From Rhyzopertha dominica (Eukaryota > Arthropoda > Insecta > Coleoptera > Bostrichidae): DNA of 64,000 nt. The position numbers and the translations under genes were made by a program. Within the stretch, counting starts at the first letter, position 1. Every line of letters starts with the position of its first letter. Below, in pieces: positions 37,301 to 52,300 of the stretch. Below the pieces are notes generated by a model. It saw only the letters and a program-made list of their open reading frames with translations. It was not told where the DNA came from and made no database searches. The stretch lies in assembly GCA_025024175.1 (NCBI GenBank), contig QCXZ01000064.1, positions 1,922,001 through 1,986,000 of the forward strand. The letters are read 5' to 3'.

Positions 37301-40300
37301 AATAAACCTCTTGAAATCCTATCATTTGTTATAATTGTTATATTATTGACAAAATGTTCAATTTAACAGTTATTAATATTGAAAACATAAAAAAATGACT
37401 TACATATTTGTTTCCCATTATTCCAGACTTGAAAAATAAAGTGGTTACATAAACAGAAATGTTTAAATAACTGTTCGATATTCATGTTCCACAGTCAGTT
37501 AAGCACATTAACACACACATTTTGATGATACACAGTGAACACAACTTGTTGAAAAAACTTGATGCATTTTAAAAATCAGGTGCACCGACAATTTGTCAAT
37601 TATCTTGTACATGATGAATACTCGATCCAAAGACCTGTTTGGTTCGTTACAAAAATAGTGTTGAACTCAAACTTACGTTAAAAGATACGAACGAAAGGTG
37701 TAAGTACTTAATGCTTATTAATACATTTAAAATATACTACCACTATATAAAAATTGTACCCATAAACTGACTTCCACATATCTACAATACGTGATATTAA
37801 ACGCTGTAACAGCTTTATATAACAGCATTATGCCTGATTCATCTTATGAACTGAATTGTCTTCACTAACCGCAGTTTTGTCATAAATGTAGGATGAATGT
37901 ACTTTCACAAATACTCAGTTCATTCATTCGCGGTTTCTGTTGTAAAATATGCACCAATACACTAGCGATTAATTGAATGAGTAGTGTAGATGCGTGAAGA
38001 TGTTTGTAATGCACATTTTTTATTCTTATATGCAAGAATATCAAGCCATAACCTTATAAAGGTACCACGCAGTTGTAAAAAAAGAAGAACGATAAACGAT
38101 TAGGCTGTGTATTTTGAACTTGATATTATATAATATACTATATATAGTACCTCGACTTCTGAAATTTAACGAACGAAAATGTTTAGTTCTTACCAAAGCA
38201 TCTCTGTAATTAAAAATTAAAAAAAACTTTTGTTGCTACCGGTACATCCGAATGTTTCAAACCAAGAACATGCAAAAAACGGAAGAACAAGTTTCAGACT
38301 TGTCAAATACATATATGAGGACACGTTCGCCATAATCTTTAGAAGCTTCATTTAATGAATCAACGGGAATTAAATAACTTAATTCTAGATCTCAATTGAT
38401 TAAAAATTCAAGCAGAAATAGGATCAAAATCCATGTCTTTTCATCGATGTTCCAAAATTCTAATACTATTCCTGTTGATGTTATAATTTATACGAAAGAA
38501 TCATCAACCTATAAATGGTACCTACACCAGTTAAAATCTTAAAATAGTCGCAATTCTATAACTAGTCTACAACTTAAATTTAAGGAGTAAAGTTTGCTAA
38601 AAGATATACCGTATTTACGGCTTAATCTGGTACATATTTAATTTTTACTAATATTTATGAGTGTCCAAGAAATGGAAATTCAACCCAAAAAAAAACTATT
38701 CACCATGCTCTACACACATTTACTTTACGGATAATATGCTCTATACCCTTTTTCCAACGGACACGTCGATATTTTCTCAATTTCCATAATTAATTCAATT
38801 GTAATTCCGGAGGGTGCTGTTACTTCGCTGTCTTCGTTTCAAGTCGATCTGATTAAAAGTAAAAGGGTGAAAACAAACTATTTCAAAACCTCAATCTTTG
38901 GTCATCTTATCGATATATTTTCTCCGGTTTTTTTTAAACCAAACAGTCATTTATCTAGAAAAACTCTGGAAGTTTCTGTCTTTTAGAAGAATTGAGAGTT
39001 TTTCTGTTTGTGCTAAATAGCAGTTTGCATTGACCATCACGACTTCGCTTTTTTGGTACACTAGAAAACACTTTCTCGGAATAAAACGTTGAAATATATC
39101 TGCTGATATATACAGGATTTTTCTTGAATGATAATGATCCTGACGAAATTAAAAATGCAACCCATAATACATTAGCAGAGGTAACATTGATAATTGTACA
39201 TCGTCTTAAAAATATAAAACGTAGAGCGCTGTATAAATTCGTAAATTTTGACATAAACTTCAATTATTTGCTTCAAGTAAATTCGGTATTTTAAAACAAA
39301 TTTTATTTTTGAAAAATGTTTATTCAATAACATTAATGTAATAAATGCTCAAAATGTCGCCCTCCGCTGTTTTCACAAGCTTGAATTCGTGCCCAAAACG
39401 ATCTTTTAACATGCATTAACGTTTCCGGAGTGATGGATCTACATGCATCACGTATTTTATTTTCTAAATGTTCTACACTTTCAATTGGTGTTTGGTATAC
39501 TTGCTCTTTTACCATTCCCCACAGAAAAAAATCCAAAGGAGTAAGGTCCGAGCTTCTCGGTGGCCAAGGATTAATTGAACCTCTTCCTATCCCTCGGTTA
39601 GGTAAAACCAAATCAAGATGATTTCGCACTATTCTATGATAATGCGCAGGTATCCCATCTTGTTGGAACCATAGATCTTGTCTTGCTTGTAAATTTACAT
39701 TTTGGAGAAGTACCGGTAAAATGTTTCTTAAAAAATTTAGATAAGTATTGCCGTTTAAACTATTGCGAAAAAAATAAGACCCAACAATTTGATTCCCCAA
39801 TATTCCGCACCAGATATTCGTCGAATAGATAGTTTGAATTCTTTCGCATAATAATGCATGTTATGTTTGTTAACTCCACCATTATTAGAAAATCTTGCTT
39901 CATATGAGAAGCAAATGTTCTCACAAAATCTCACATTCTAATTTTGGTGTTCCCGAAAAAAGTTACAAAAAGCCAGTCTTTTAGGGTAATCTGTCTCATT
40001 TAAGGCCTAAACCAATTGCAAATGATACGGATGAAATTGATCGCCTTTAATTATTCGGTGTACTGAAGACAGACTAATACCGGTTGCTCTTGAGACTACC
40101 CTTTGATTAATATGAGGATTTTCATAAATCATTTCCAATACTAATTCCATTGTCAGGCCTGTTGCTGTTCTTTCTCTTGACTTTTTAAGTGATAGCCAAT
40201 TTGTCATTAAAGTTAATTCAAGTCTTTTGGAAATTGTGTCGGCAGAAACTCTTCTATTTGGAAAAAGTTGTCTGTATAAACGAATAATAATCATTTACCA

Positions 40301-43300
40301 TCTGAAGCTAAAGAAATAGTTTTAGTACTTATGAATATATCAAAAATGCAGAGGGAGAAAGTAGGACCATCGCAAAAACCAGTAGAATGACCAAAATTTC
40401 ACAAACAACTTCAGCAAATGCAATACGATGTATGATTTATGAGGCATACAAAAATAATCTTGCATTGACAACTGAAGAATTACACAAGAGAATTAAAACT
40501 GAGCTAAAAATTAATTGTTGTAAGTTCACATAATTTTTTGAGAAAAATTGAGTTTCATTATAACCATCCATTTCTTAACGTCCGCACAGTTTGAACCGAA
40601 CATTAAACCATCTAACGACACTCTCTCTCAGCCTGTTTCAGGAGGGTGCTGGCAGGAAAACGCATCGCCAGGGGGTTCGTGAAACGCGCCCTCACCTGCG
40701 AACGCGTAGAGGACTGCCAACAGGAGTGCGCCGAAGAAAAACAGTTCACCTGCGAGGGCTTCAATTACCGGTGAGTAAACCGCGATCGTTGGGGGCGGAA
40801 CGCGTGACGGCTCGTGACAAGATTGTAACATTATTACCCTAACCTTGGACAAGCGATTTTCTCGTTACCGGTTGCCTTAGTTCCCGTTCCAGCTGCCGGT
40901 TACCGTGCGTGACAGTCGAGGAAAGGTTGCGAAGGAGGATGCGGATGTTTGGAAAAGGAAATTGACTTCAGCTGAAATGTATCTTCAGTTGAGGGTGGGC
41001 TGTAATTAAATTAGATCCTTGGATGGCTCGGAATTGCAATTCTGGAATTGAGTTTCGATGCTAAAGACCCAGTTCTGGAATAAGCAATATTTTCTTTTAG
41101 TTTTTATTTCTGGGATAAAATGACGTGCATAAATCCTTCAATGGCCTTTAATCGTTTGAGAACAACATTAAAAAGTGTATATTCCAACTGTAATGGACGG
41201 CTTATAGGTTTCATATTCAACTCAAACTCAAACTCAAATGTCGTCAAACAAACAAAAATGTGTGAAAACATATCATACCGGGTCGCTACAAAGTATGGAA
41301 CCAACATGATATTTCCGGTTCTGTTCTACCGATTTTTCTGAAATTGTGTATGGGTCTATGGGTGATTAAATGCATTTTCTGGAATATTCTCAACTCCGTT
41401 TCATCTCTCGCTTCCGAGATATGGGCGCAAGTTGCATTTTTAAATGGAAAGGCACATCATTGGAAAGGATATTATTTCCTGATTTCAAAAATGTGTCACA
41501 CTTGTTTCTGAGTTGAGAAAAGTAGGATAACAAACTTGAATCTTGCAAAAAACTTCTGTATAAAAACCATATTCGTTATCGCTAAGTAAGAACAAAAACT
41601 CCAGGTGTCTCCATTTTTCTCGTGACTGGTGATACTCTTCATTCACTTTGTTATTTGCAATCGCAATGCCTCAATTAACTAAACATGATCGCATCGAAAT
41701 TTTGATGATGATTCGTTATGGAGATAGAAGGCGAAGTTATTCGGAAGTAGTTCCACTCTACAATGCAATTCATGAATATCGTGAACCAATTGCCAGATCA
41801 ACAGTTATTGAAACATTGCAATGTTTTGACGAAACCGGCGATGTTAAAAATCGACAAAAACCAGGACGTCCAACGGTTGCTACGAGTGAGGAAAGTAGCT
41901 TGAATGTCCTTTTAGATGTATAAGAGAATCCCAAGTGTTTCGTACAACAGCGTGCTCTCACTCACCATATTAGCAGATCTGTTTAGAAAATTTTGAGAAA
42001 AAAAGAAGTTTTATCCATACAAAATTCACTTATTACAAGAACTGAGCGAAGACGATTTCGATCGCCGGATAGAATTTTGCGAAACTGCTATGAACATGAT
42101 AGATGGACACATTTTAAATTGGGTTATGTTTTCTGATGAAGCGACTTTTTGCCTCAATGGTAATGTCTATAGGCATAGTTGCAGATATTGGTCTGACACA
42201 AATTCACATTGGATGGAACAAGTCCACACACAACACCCTCAGAAAGTGAATGTGTGGTGTGGTATTATCGGTGAGCACATTTATGGGCATTTTTCATCGA
42301 CGGAAATTTGAGTGCGGTCAAGTATTTACAGCTCTTGCACGAACACATTATACCAGATTGGTAGGCGCGGAGCGATAGAATGCCCAGCTCGTTCCCCTGA
42401 TGTGACGCCGCTTGATTTTTTTCTGTGGGGAGTATCTGAAAAATCGTATTTATGCTGATCGGCCACATAATGCAGAAGATTTAAAAGGACGAATCAGGAC
42501 AGAAATTCAGAATTTACTTCCAAATATGCTACAAGAAACATTAGAAAACTTTTACTCAAGACTGCATTACTGCCAGAAAGTAAATGTGGAACCTTTTGAG
42601 CATCTTCTGTATTGAAAATCTGAAAAAATACTGCATTTTCACGGAATCCTGTTTTTTTTTTACTTTTAGGGCACCGGATCACCAGTCAAGGAAAAATGGT
42701 AATAACTGGCTTTTTTGCCCATTTTAGCGATAAAGAAAATTGTTTTCATTCTTTTCGTTCTTTGTCAGGCTCAATTATTGTATTTACACTTTTCTCAACT
42801 CAAAAGCAATAAATAATATCCTTTTCAGTGATGTGCCTTTGGACCCTTTTTCCATAAAAAAAATACAAGTTGCACTCATATCTCGGAAACGAGAGCTGAC
42901 AAGGAGTTGAAAAATTTCAGAAAATGCATTTTAATTACCCATGCAATTTCAGAAAAATCCTGTTGGTTTCATACTTTGTAGCGACCCTGTATATTTACAC
43001 GTCATTTGAAGACAGCATTTCACTAAATTAGAAAAAGCAATTAAAAACAATAATATCGGAAAATACACCCAACATATAACTTATGCTTACAACAACTCAG
43101 ATTTACAGCGAAAATATAACTGTTACCCAATTACTGAACACAAGACAATATACTAAACAATAAATCTTATCTTTTATATTTTCCCATACATTACTATTAT
43201 CTAAACATGTTTGTTTCAATTGGTGCGGTTTAACTCTAATGGAATAGACCAATTAGAAACGGCAAGAATTGTTAAACGCAAGGTTTACATGCTGTACCTA

Positions 43301-46300
43301 CGTATATCATTAATTGCCATTGCATGTTTATTACTTACTCAATGGATCTAAAAATATGGGTTAAAAGTAGTTTTGGATAACACCGGAACATAATCAATGC
43401 TTAAATTATCATTATTACAATTAATGCAGCCATATTTATCGTAACAACCCAAATAAATTAGAATTTTAAATCAGCATTTTCCGAATAATCGTGGTAGTCG
43501 TCTTACATGACCTGACCTGAACAAAATATATTTTTTTTCTGCAGCTACACTTAAAGACGTGATAAATCAAATACAGCTTGTTTTCAGTCAACAAGAAATG
43601 CTTGAGATGGTCATGCGAAATACTNTAACNAAANCTTGTTTTGAACAATTTTTTATACCACTTATTCACCACTTAGGGTTGTATATTTTTTGTTAATTAG
43701 GCAGTTTTTAAACATCCAAATATATGCTTAAGGAAACTACTAGTTACAAGCATCATTAAACATACACAATTCAACCAAAGCAATTGATCCCCAAATTTTG
43801 AAAAGTAAAAACAAGAGAAAATGGTACAAATCTATAAGTCTTTAATAACTCAAAGGTAGTAAATTCAGATTATTAGCAAAGCTATATCAAATGAAGGAAA
43901 TTAATTTGGCACTAAATAGTGGATTAACAAATATACCATTGTAGGTATTCGAAAAAAATTATTTACGTTTAAAATTTTCAAAAAAATCATACTCCATGCT
44001 TTTATCTCCTTTAGTTACTCCTATTTTACCTATATAGGTACCGCGTTTTTTACAAAATGGCGAGTAACAATTCTAATGTATTTTGGTTCTAAACTGGCAT
44101 TGAAGGTCCATAAGAAATGCAGAAATATAATTAAGCTTTAATAATTTAAATTTAAAATATAAGACGAAAAATAATATCCATGAGCGTTGCAGTTAAATAA
44201 ATCTTGTATCCGACTTTACTAAACATTTATTCAATAAAACCGTGTTGCATTTGTTTCATTTGAGTGCTCTCCACTACACCTTATTATACCATTAATAAAA
44301 ACTGCGGAAATTAATAATACCCCACAAAGATGATGTCACTCTTCTTTTCCAAGCCAAACAACGGCACGCATTGTTCCGTTCACGTTCTGAAAAAACCTAA
44401 TTATCGAGAAATATTAGAAATTCCAACACTGGCCGACAGTGATTTTTCGAAAGCGACAATATCTGGACTCGGATGATACATTATGCGGACCAGATTGCTA
44501 AATCAACTGAAGGTTAGCGAATTAATTGCATTTTTTACGGTGTGGGAACACTTTAACACTAAAGCTGTGAAACAGCAGTTAGATATCGCAGTAATCAAAG
44601 GTCACCGAAGACAATTGCTGGTATAGCATGTGTGAAGTTAATAACCTTATTAGTGACCAAAATACCTATTAGTACACAAATCTTTCCACTTCTGTACAAG
44701 GTGCAGTGAAAAAAATAATAGCAAAATTGCATATAAAAAAGTAATATTAAGTTGCTCATCCATTAAAGCAACAACTAACATTTTCCCGGGACAGAAGGGT
44801 TCGAAATGACTATTTTTGAACTTAAGCTTTCGAATGAGCCGTCTTTCGGTGCCCGAAGTGGAATAATTCGCGAGAAAATTCCTGCTGTCTCGAATAGAAT
44901 CCAGCCTAAATGGGTATTTTTTTATTTTGACACGTCGCGTTCTCCTCAAACATGGGACGTTTACTTTGATCAAAGTCAAGATGGTTGGATGATAGTAAAA
45001 GTGTATTCGTGGATCCCATATAAAGTGTGAAGTGGCAACAAATGTCACATAATAAGCTTTTTCGTCTTAGTTCCAAATTAATAGAACTCCTTCACTCTGT
45101 CAACGAATTAGTGAAAATAACGAATTAAAAGAAAATATGAGATCAGAAAAACGTCAGTAATTTTTCAGCAGAAAAACATCGTACGTACACTTCCAATGGA
45201 ATTGTTTTATCATGGCAGACTTGGGTACAAAAAGGGCTTCTTTCAGTAAAATGCGGAGCTTCAACTGGTTTTCTCTCTGAAATTTTGTTGCGGCATATGT
45301 TTTGAAGTTTAGACTATCCAACTATTCATTTTTAGGAAGTTCGAGAAAATGTCAATAAAAATTTATCTTCTATTGATAAAGTACACGAAAAAGAATTAGG
45401 TGAAGGTATAAGTTGTCCTAGCCTGCCTCTGTAGCACACCCTGTACGTACTATCATTTCTAAACGACAGCGACCGATTTCGACCATAAACGAAATAAGTA
45501 TTTCCAAGACATACGTTAAAAGAGACCATTTTGAAATGAACATCGGTTACGTTTTCACTCACCAACCATTCTCAACCATTTTATTTCATTTTTTCCAGGC
45601 TCGACCCAGCAGGCCGTGGCGAAGGAGACTGCGAACTAATTGACATCCCCCTTTCCCGCTTGGACTATTCCCGGGACGTGTATCCCGATCCAGATTACGA
45701 CTACTACGAAAAGGAACGTAATACGGTACTAGAATGTAGAGGGGTATCAAGCAGCGGCGGAAGTTACTACGGACCTAGCAGCAGTGGAGGGGGTTACTAC
45801 GGGTCCAGTAGTGGGGGTGGTTACTACGGACCTAGCAGTGGAGGGGGATATTATGGATCGAGCGGAGGGGGAGGTAGTTACTACGGACCTAGCAGTGGAG
45901 GGGGCTATTACGGTCAGAGTGGTGGTGGTAGCGGTTACTACGGATCTAGCGGGGGAGGGGGTTACTACGGGCCTAGTAGTGGAGGAGGTTACCCCTATAG
46001 TCCTAGCAGTGGTGGTGGGGGGTATTATCCCGACAATAGAAGAGGTGGAAGTTCTAGCAGCTGCAGAGGGTGTGTCGAAAAGCGACCTGGGTATTACGAT
46101 AGAAGACCTCCCGATTACGATAGGGGACCACCACCGAGGATACCTGCAGGAGGAGGAGGATTGTATGATGACGAACGTTACGGCCCTACGGGGCCCCGGC
46201 GAGGAGGTAAATACAACCCTTACGATTACTATCCTAAGACGGGTAATGTTATATGGGATATATTGTGTTTATATAAAATAAAGCCGTGAATTAGTAAAGT

Positions 46301-49300
46301 AGCACAAGAGATAAGCACTCAGTTGTTAATTAGCAGGGTATTAGCTTAGTGGAGAAAAATTATGACAGTGTGCTCTAAAAACTACGAATAGGGAGCGTGC
46401 AATCTTAACAACAGTACCATCTCGTTTGGTTTCATGTCAGCTAGGTGTTCGGTGACCAGGATAAACGCTCGCAATACAATAACTCAAGATGAAACTGCTA
46501 TATCACAATTTAAATCTTGCTAAAACTTATATAGATTTTTCTCGAACTAGCTGACTTTTATACTTCCTTGCCCAAGCTCTTTGTAAATACATCTGCTATA
46601 TATATGAGGCAATGTAATCAACTTACGACAAAGATCTTTTGTGAAGTAGTATTTCATTTCTATGTGCTTTCATCTCTTACTGTCTTCATAGATGTGCGCC
46701 ATACATATAGAGCAAATGCTATCTAATCTAAGCATTGCACAATTTTACCAACTTTCTTTATTTACTGTTCTGTTAATCTTCAGAAAAAAAGTCATACAGT
46801 GATAAGTCAGGACTGTAAAGTAGAGTGAATGTTCCAATAATTTCACATCACTCCTCCAAAAGCTACACAGTTTGCAGCTGCGTAGGATGAATTTTGCTTT
46901 GTGGACGCTATGAACGAAATTTTTAAAAAACTTGAGCAGACAAACTGCTCTCAAAAAAGCAATTATTTATTTCCTACGCTTCTGAATTGCCTGATCTTTG
47001 AATTGTGGGATTTGGAAACAGACGCACATTCCTCAATCTTGAGGTTTCTTCACTGAAGTTTCCAAATGCACTGCTGTTGTGACACTTTTAAAGTAATAAT
47101 ATTTATAATGTTACTATAGAATCTGGGTAACTTTTTAACAAAATTAGTCTAAAAGAGGTTGATGTCATATAATTCGTCAGTCGTAATTTTATATTAAAGC
47201 ATGTGATTTGGTTGTTTATGAGGATGCACGCTCTCTCCGCATACTGCCTTTAAATACTGCCATAATGTTCTTGAAATAGTTTTGTGTACTGTTATAAGAG
47301 TTATATTGTACACTGCCTGGTCCTATGTTATACAACACTGCCCCTGAATATTGTTCCGATCGCATAGCTTCTAACTATTGTACAAATAATTTCCACATAT
47401 TAAAGTTTCATAAGCAATACTGGTTTCTTTATTTTTTTCAGACACCCTGCATCATTATCATCACTCCCAACCGCACTACGACTACCACCACTCCCTTCCA
47501 CCCCCCATTCATAGAAATCATCATTTCAGACCACCAGATTACAGGCCGTACGAGCCCTATCTACCCCCACGTCGTTATGATAACAGGGATAGAGATCAAT
47601 GGGGGTTGAAGCAAAAAGGGTGGGGAACCTACGGAGGAACGTACGGATACGATTACGGAAGAAATAATAATAGATATGACGGGAACCATTACGGAGGAAG
47701 GAACTATTACCTCCCACCTAGGAAGGGTGAAAGTGGTGGTTGGGGACTATACGGAAACGGAGGTGCTGATGGCTATTGGGGCCTAAGAAAAGGATACGGA
47801 ACGGGGTGGAGTAACCAAGGAAAATTTTACGATTATGGTGAACTACCTCCCACCACCGGTACCACTTATTTACCCTCCTCCCCTTCGAGTTATCCACAAA
47901 CGATTACTTATCTACCGGCGAGTACTGGGAGTAGCTATCCCACCTTAGAACCCACCAGCAGTAACCATCCCTCCACAACATGGAAGGGGGTGGTAGTGAA
48001 GGATGATGATTTTCGTGGAAGATCCGATGTGTTACCCATGAAGCCTTCTGGATACGCTTATGATTTCGTCAAAGAAGGTATACCATCATCAAAAAGAGGT
48101 CTATTCGTTGAATAGGAATACCGATTTATTTTTAGAGTGCTCCCTGAGGGCTGTTGCGGGTTTTAAATTGAGAAGTGCTGTAGTTAAAAAGCTCTATTCT
48201 GTGCCAAGTATCTACGATTGTGAGTTTTTGTGCTTCAAGGAGAAAGATTTTGTTTGTGCTTCGTACGCCTACAGGTGAGTGAGTTCTTAAAGAACGATTG
48301 ATACTTTTCAAGGTATCAGGTTGGGTTTTGCTTTAGGGTGTCCCGTCTCGATCCATATATCGAAAACAAAAATTAGGAAAAATCTGAAAATTTAGCAGGC
48401 TTATTCCATGTACTTATAAGTCTAAACGTCTTCGACAGATTTACACTTTTATGTCAAAAATCACATTTGCAGGCCTAAACATAACTATCAGTTTCTCCTA
48501 TAAGAGAAGAGTTCTTTATTTAATTTGGGTCGAATTCCTTGTTTTTTATATAATATTTTATAACTATGAATACAGGCTCTTCAAAAAATAATGTTGAGAA
48601 ATATGTCAAAAATCAATCATTGAACGTATGTGCTTTGCCTCATTTGATTATCAGATAACTTGGACGATCGTTTCGATCAAACTGTCATTGTCAAAGATAT
48701 AACGGTGTTATACTAAAGTTAGATGTGCACAATTTTGTATAAGTCTCCTGTTTTACATCAGAAACAGAAATCAAATTAATAAAAAGCGTAAAATAAAAAT
48801 GTACAGATAATTCACTAACTATTTGTAAGACGGATAAAGGCAATACCACTGTCACTTTAAAAACAGATGAGTAGCAGGCTTAATTTAACTTAGATCCCAC
48901 AAGTCAGTTCCAGAGAGAGCATTTTAAAATATTCAAAGCACTTGATTTCAAACGAAGAAAGTACAAATTAAGAATAATGAACCCTCGATCTGCAATTCTA
49001 TATGGCCTCCCAAAAGTTCACAACCTTTGAGACAATCTATTGGCTGCCAATGCAAATACAGCGTGAAGAATTCCGTAGGTTTCGCGAACAAGATTAAAGA
49101 ATTATCAATACCAAATAACGCCACTTATCAAACACAGAAAAACTGAACTACTGGATCCTGTGGAAATTTGCATAGATCGAAGTTATTTTATGTTCAATGA
49201 CATATTCTACAAGCAAGACGATGGCTGATTAGCTGAAATTTTTCATGTCGAATTTTGAAGAGAAAATGAAAATGAAATTATCAAGAATGTGTTATTCTGC

Positions 49301-52300
49301 ATCAGATATATCAACGATATTGTTTGTAGGATTCAATTTACCCTACAAAAAGAAAAGGATGCAGTTCTTCATTTTCTGGACTTATCTATATCGGTAAATA
49401 ACAATAAAATTGATTTTGGAATTTATAAAAAACCAACACAGTCATATGTTGTAATCCCGGCTTGTTCTAACCAATTATTACAAATTAACCATTCCGTGTT
49501 CTAAAGTTTAATACACAGACTAATAGATACACCACTTAAAAAGGAAATTTTGAAAATGAATAGACAACAATAGATGGGACACAAAAATTGTGGACCAAAT
49601 GCTTAAAAAGCAGTATAAAGTCAAAATCAAAGAATGCTGTACAATGCTAACATAAATGATAAAAACATATTGTCGCCGCAGTGAATTTTGTCAAAGCTGT
49701 TAGTGTTTGCATTAAAAATAGGTTGAATAGTTTCGGAATAAAAAATAGAGGTAAATAAGTGCAATGTGGGATACCATATACCAACTAAAATGCATGCAAT
49801 GTGGTATGCCATACATAGGACAATCAGGTAGATCTATTAAAAATAGATTCAAAGAACATGTTGCGAATAAAATTCAAATAAAGCACAACAAGTTTTGCTG
49901 ACCATTGCATAAAAAATAATCATTACTTCAATGAAAACGATATCGAAGTCTTATATTGCGAAAGGAAAGGAAAAATCTAAACCTTTTAGAGCTTTTGAAA
50001 ATTGAAAAAGTTCAGCATCAGAAAAAACATTTGGCAAATACGCAAACAGAAATTCCTACATTTTACAATTACATTTTACATCCCTGTAAAAATGAGGAGG
50101 TAAACAAAATTTTGTGTATGTTGTCTTTTCCGAAAGCTTGTAGTTTTCGAAATATTGCCAATTTAATAACTTTATAATATGGCAATTTTAGTGAGGATTT
50201 ACGGTCAGTTGAAAACAATTAAATGTTATAGAGATGTATAAAGCTGTCATTTAGCATTTAGAAATCATTTATAATCGTGCCACGGCGTTTAAATTATGCA
50301 AATGAAGATTATTTTATTTAATCTTAGTTATTATTTATGGAGAAGGTAATAAAATTATCACATAAACATGTAACTTAAAATATCAGTGCACGTTTAATTT
50401 AGAGAAAAACTAAAATTAAATGTCTCGTTGAAAAAAAAGTTTTAGGGTAAATGTTCAAACTGGCGTTCTTGAACTTTCTGGAATTTCTACTTTAATTTCT
50501 TACTTGCTGTAATATTGTAATGGCAGTGTTATACGCTCGATTTTTAGAACTGGACGAAAAATCTGCAGCAAAAGCGCTACACAAAGATATTAAATTGGCA
50601 CTCTCTTCCTTGTAGGAGAAGTTGATAGTTAAATTTAGACCTGCAAGCGTCATTTTTGACATGAAAGTGTAAATATGTCGAAAACTTATATATTACGTGG
50701 ATGGTAAAATGTAATAATATATACATAGTGTTCTATTTAAAACAAGCAAGCTGATACCTACTTCCGGTATAACCGGATGTACCAGCATCTTGTCCCGTGC
50801 CCCCCCCCCCCCCCCCGCCTCCCATCGAATTCAGTAAGCTGGCAAATTTTCAGATTTCTCCTAATTCCAGTTTTACCATATATGGATTGAAGAGATTCCC
50901 TGTAGAGGGAGAAAAATCAACCCTGAAACAACAACCATCACACCGCCATAACGTTTTGCTCTCGAATGTTAATAAACAATACCTCGAAGGTCCCTCTTTG
51001 TTTACCCACCTGATGTTGAGGGCACAGAGGCCCCACATAAGTGCCAATTAGTTTCAAAGGCCCAACTAAAGCAGAAATAATTGTTGTTTTTGTGAAATTC
51101 GACGCGGTAAATTCTCCCATTTTTGGTGAGAGCGGACGTCAAAATGAGCGGAATCAAAGTCAGAGGTGGCAAGGCTGATGCAGTTAAATAATAGGTACAA
51201 CGCAACCAGGCCATGAGCTCAATGCAACGATAAAATCAGCAAGTGTAAATGGATGTAACGTTACCGGACACTGGCACGATTTGTTAAGTGAACATGTATG
51301 TGGTAGGTGTACTTGAGGAGGAAAACATGAAAAAGTATGGGGGTTAAAAAACGAACCGACAGTTTATGCAAAAGCAGTTTTGCTGTATTCCCGCTTATTA
51401 CTGTTTTCCTATCTTATTAATGAGTTATTTTATATTATTATATTATTAAATGACAAATAAAACTATAGGTTCTAACGACGATTATGAGCAGATTTGACCC
51501 CAAAGAATCCATATCAAAATATTTTCATAAAGGAACTACACAGTTGTTTAAAAGTGCAATCTAGAAAATGGTTTTTTAACTCCAAAATTTAAAGGGATAT
51601 TTAAATGAAATTATATAAATAATTCGTCTACAAAATTTTTCATAAGATGGTGACAAAGTCATATTATATTCAATAATCAATAAGTTAAATCTGAGGAGCT
51701 AGGGATAAATTTTATCACAACGTTTTTGAGAATGGTTTTTTTAACAGTTTGTTTAGGAAATTAAGATTTTATATAAAAAACTGTACTACGTCAGACTACC
51801 GCACTAAGGCTAATAAAAATGTGTTCATTAACCAGTTTCAAGTCCAAAATGATAAGTATTAACGCTAAACTTTTTTTAAAAAGTATTAAATTAAAAAAAA
51901 TTGATTTTCTGGAAACCTGCTTTGATTCTATGTGATTGTATCATTGCTGATTTTATAATTAAAAAAAACATATTCCTTGCATGTACATTTCATTTTTATC
52001 TTTAGGACCAAGAACGCAGAATTCAATTTTGCAACAATTAATATTTGAACATAAAATTATAGCGACGTTGTATTTAACCGACACAATTTACAGTGGTAGT
52101 CTGATGTAAATCCACATCGCTTTAATGATGATAAAAAGCAACAGCGTAGGTTTGGTTTTAACGTTTGATATGCAATGGGATAATTTATCGTCGTTGCATA
52201 GCAATATTTTTAACACATTAAAGTTATGCCACTAAATGAAAGACAAACACAATATGATGTACCGGCTCACAAAAACAGCGATATAGCAGCTTTGTTAATC

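Noticed and set aside
40638..40642. TTTCAG as acceptor for PAN gene exon 4
   Set aside because: Using it loses the first PAN cysteine and gives a frame with a stop; the AG at 40630-40631 gives correct phase and the complete module.
44650..45048. 132-codon minus-strand ORF and overlapping + ORF
   Set aside because: No domain recognised; overlapping ORFs on both strands near a transposon-like end suggest a non-coding repeat.
50797..51214. ORFs of 60 to 84 codons on both strands
   Set aside because: The + ORF starts in the C homopolymer and the minus ORFs overlap each other in different frames; probably a repeat, not a gene.
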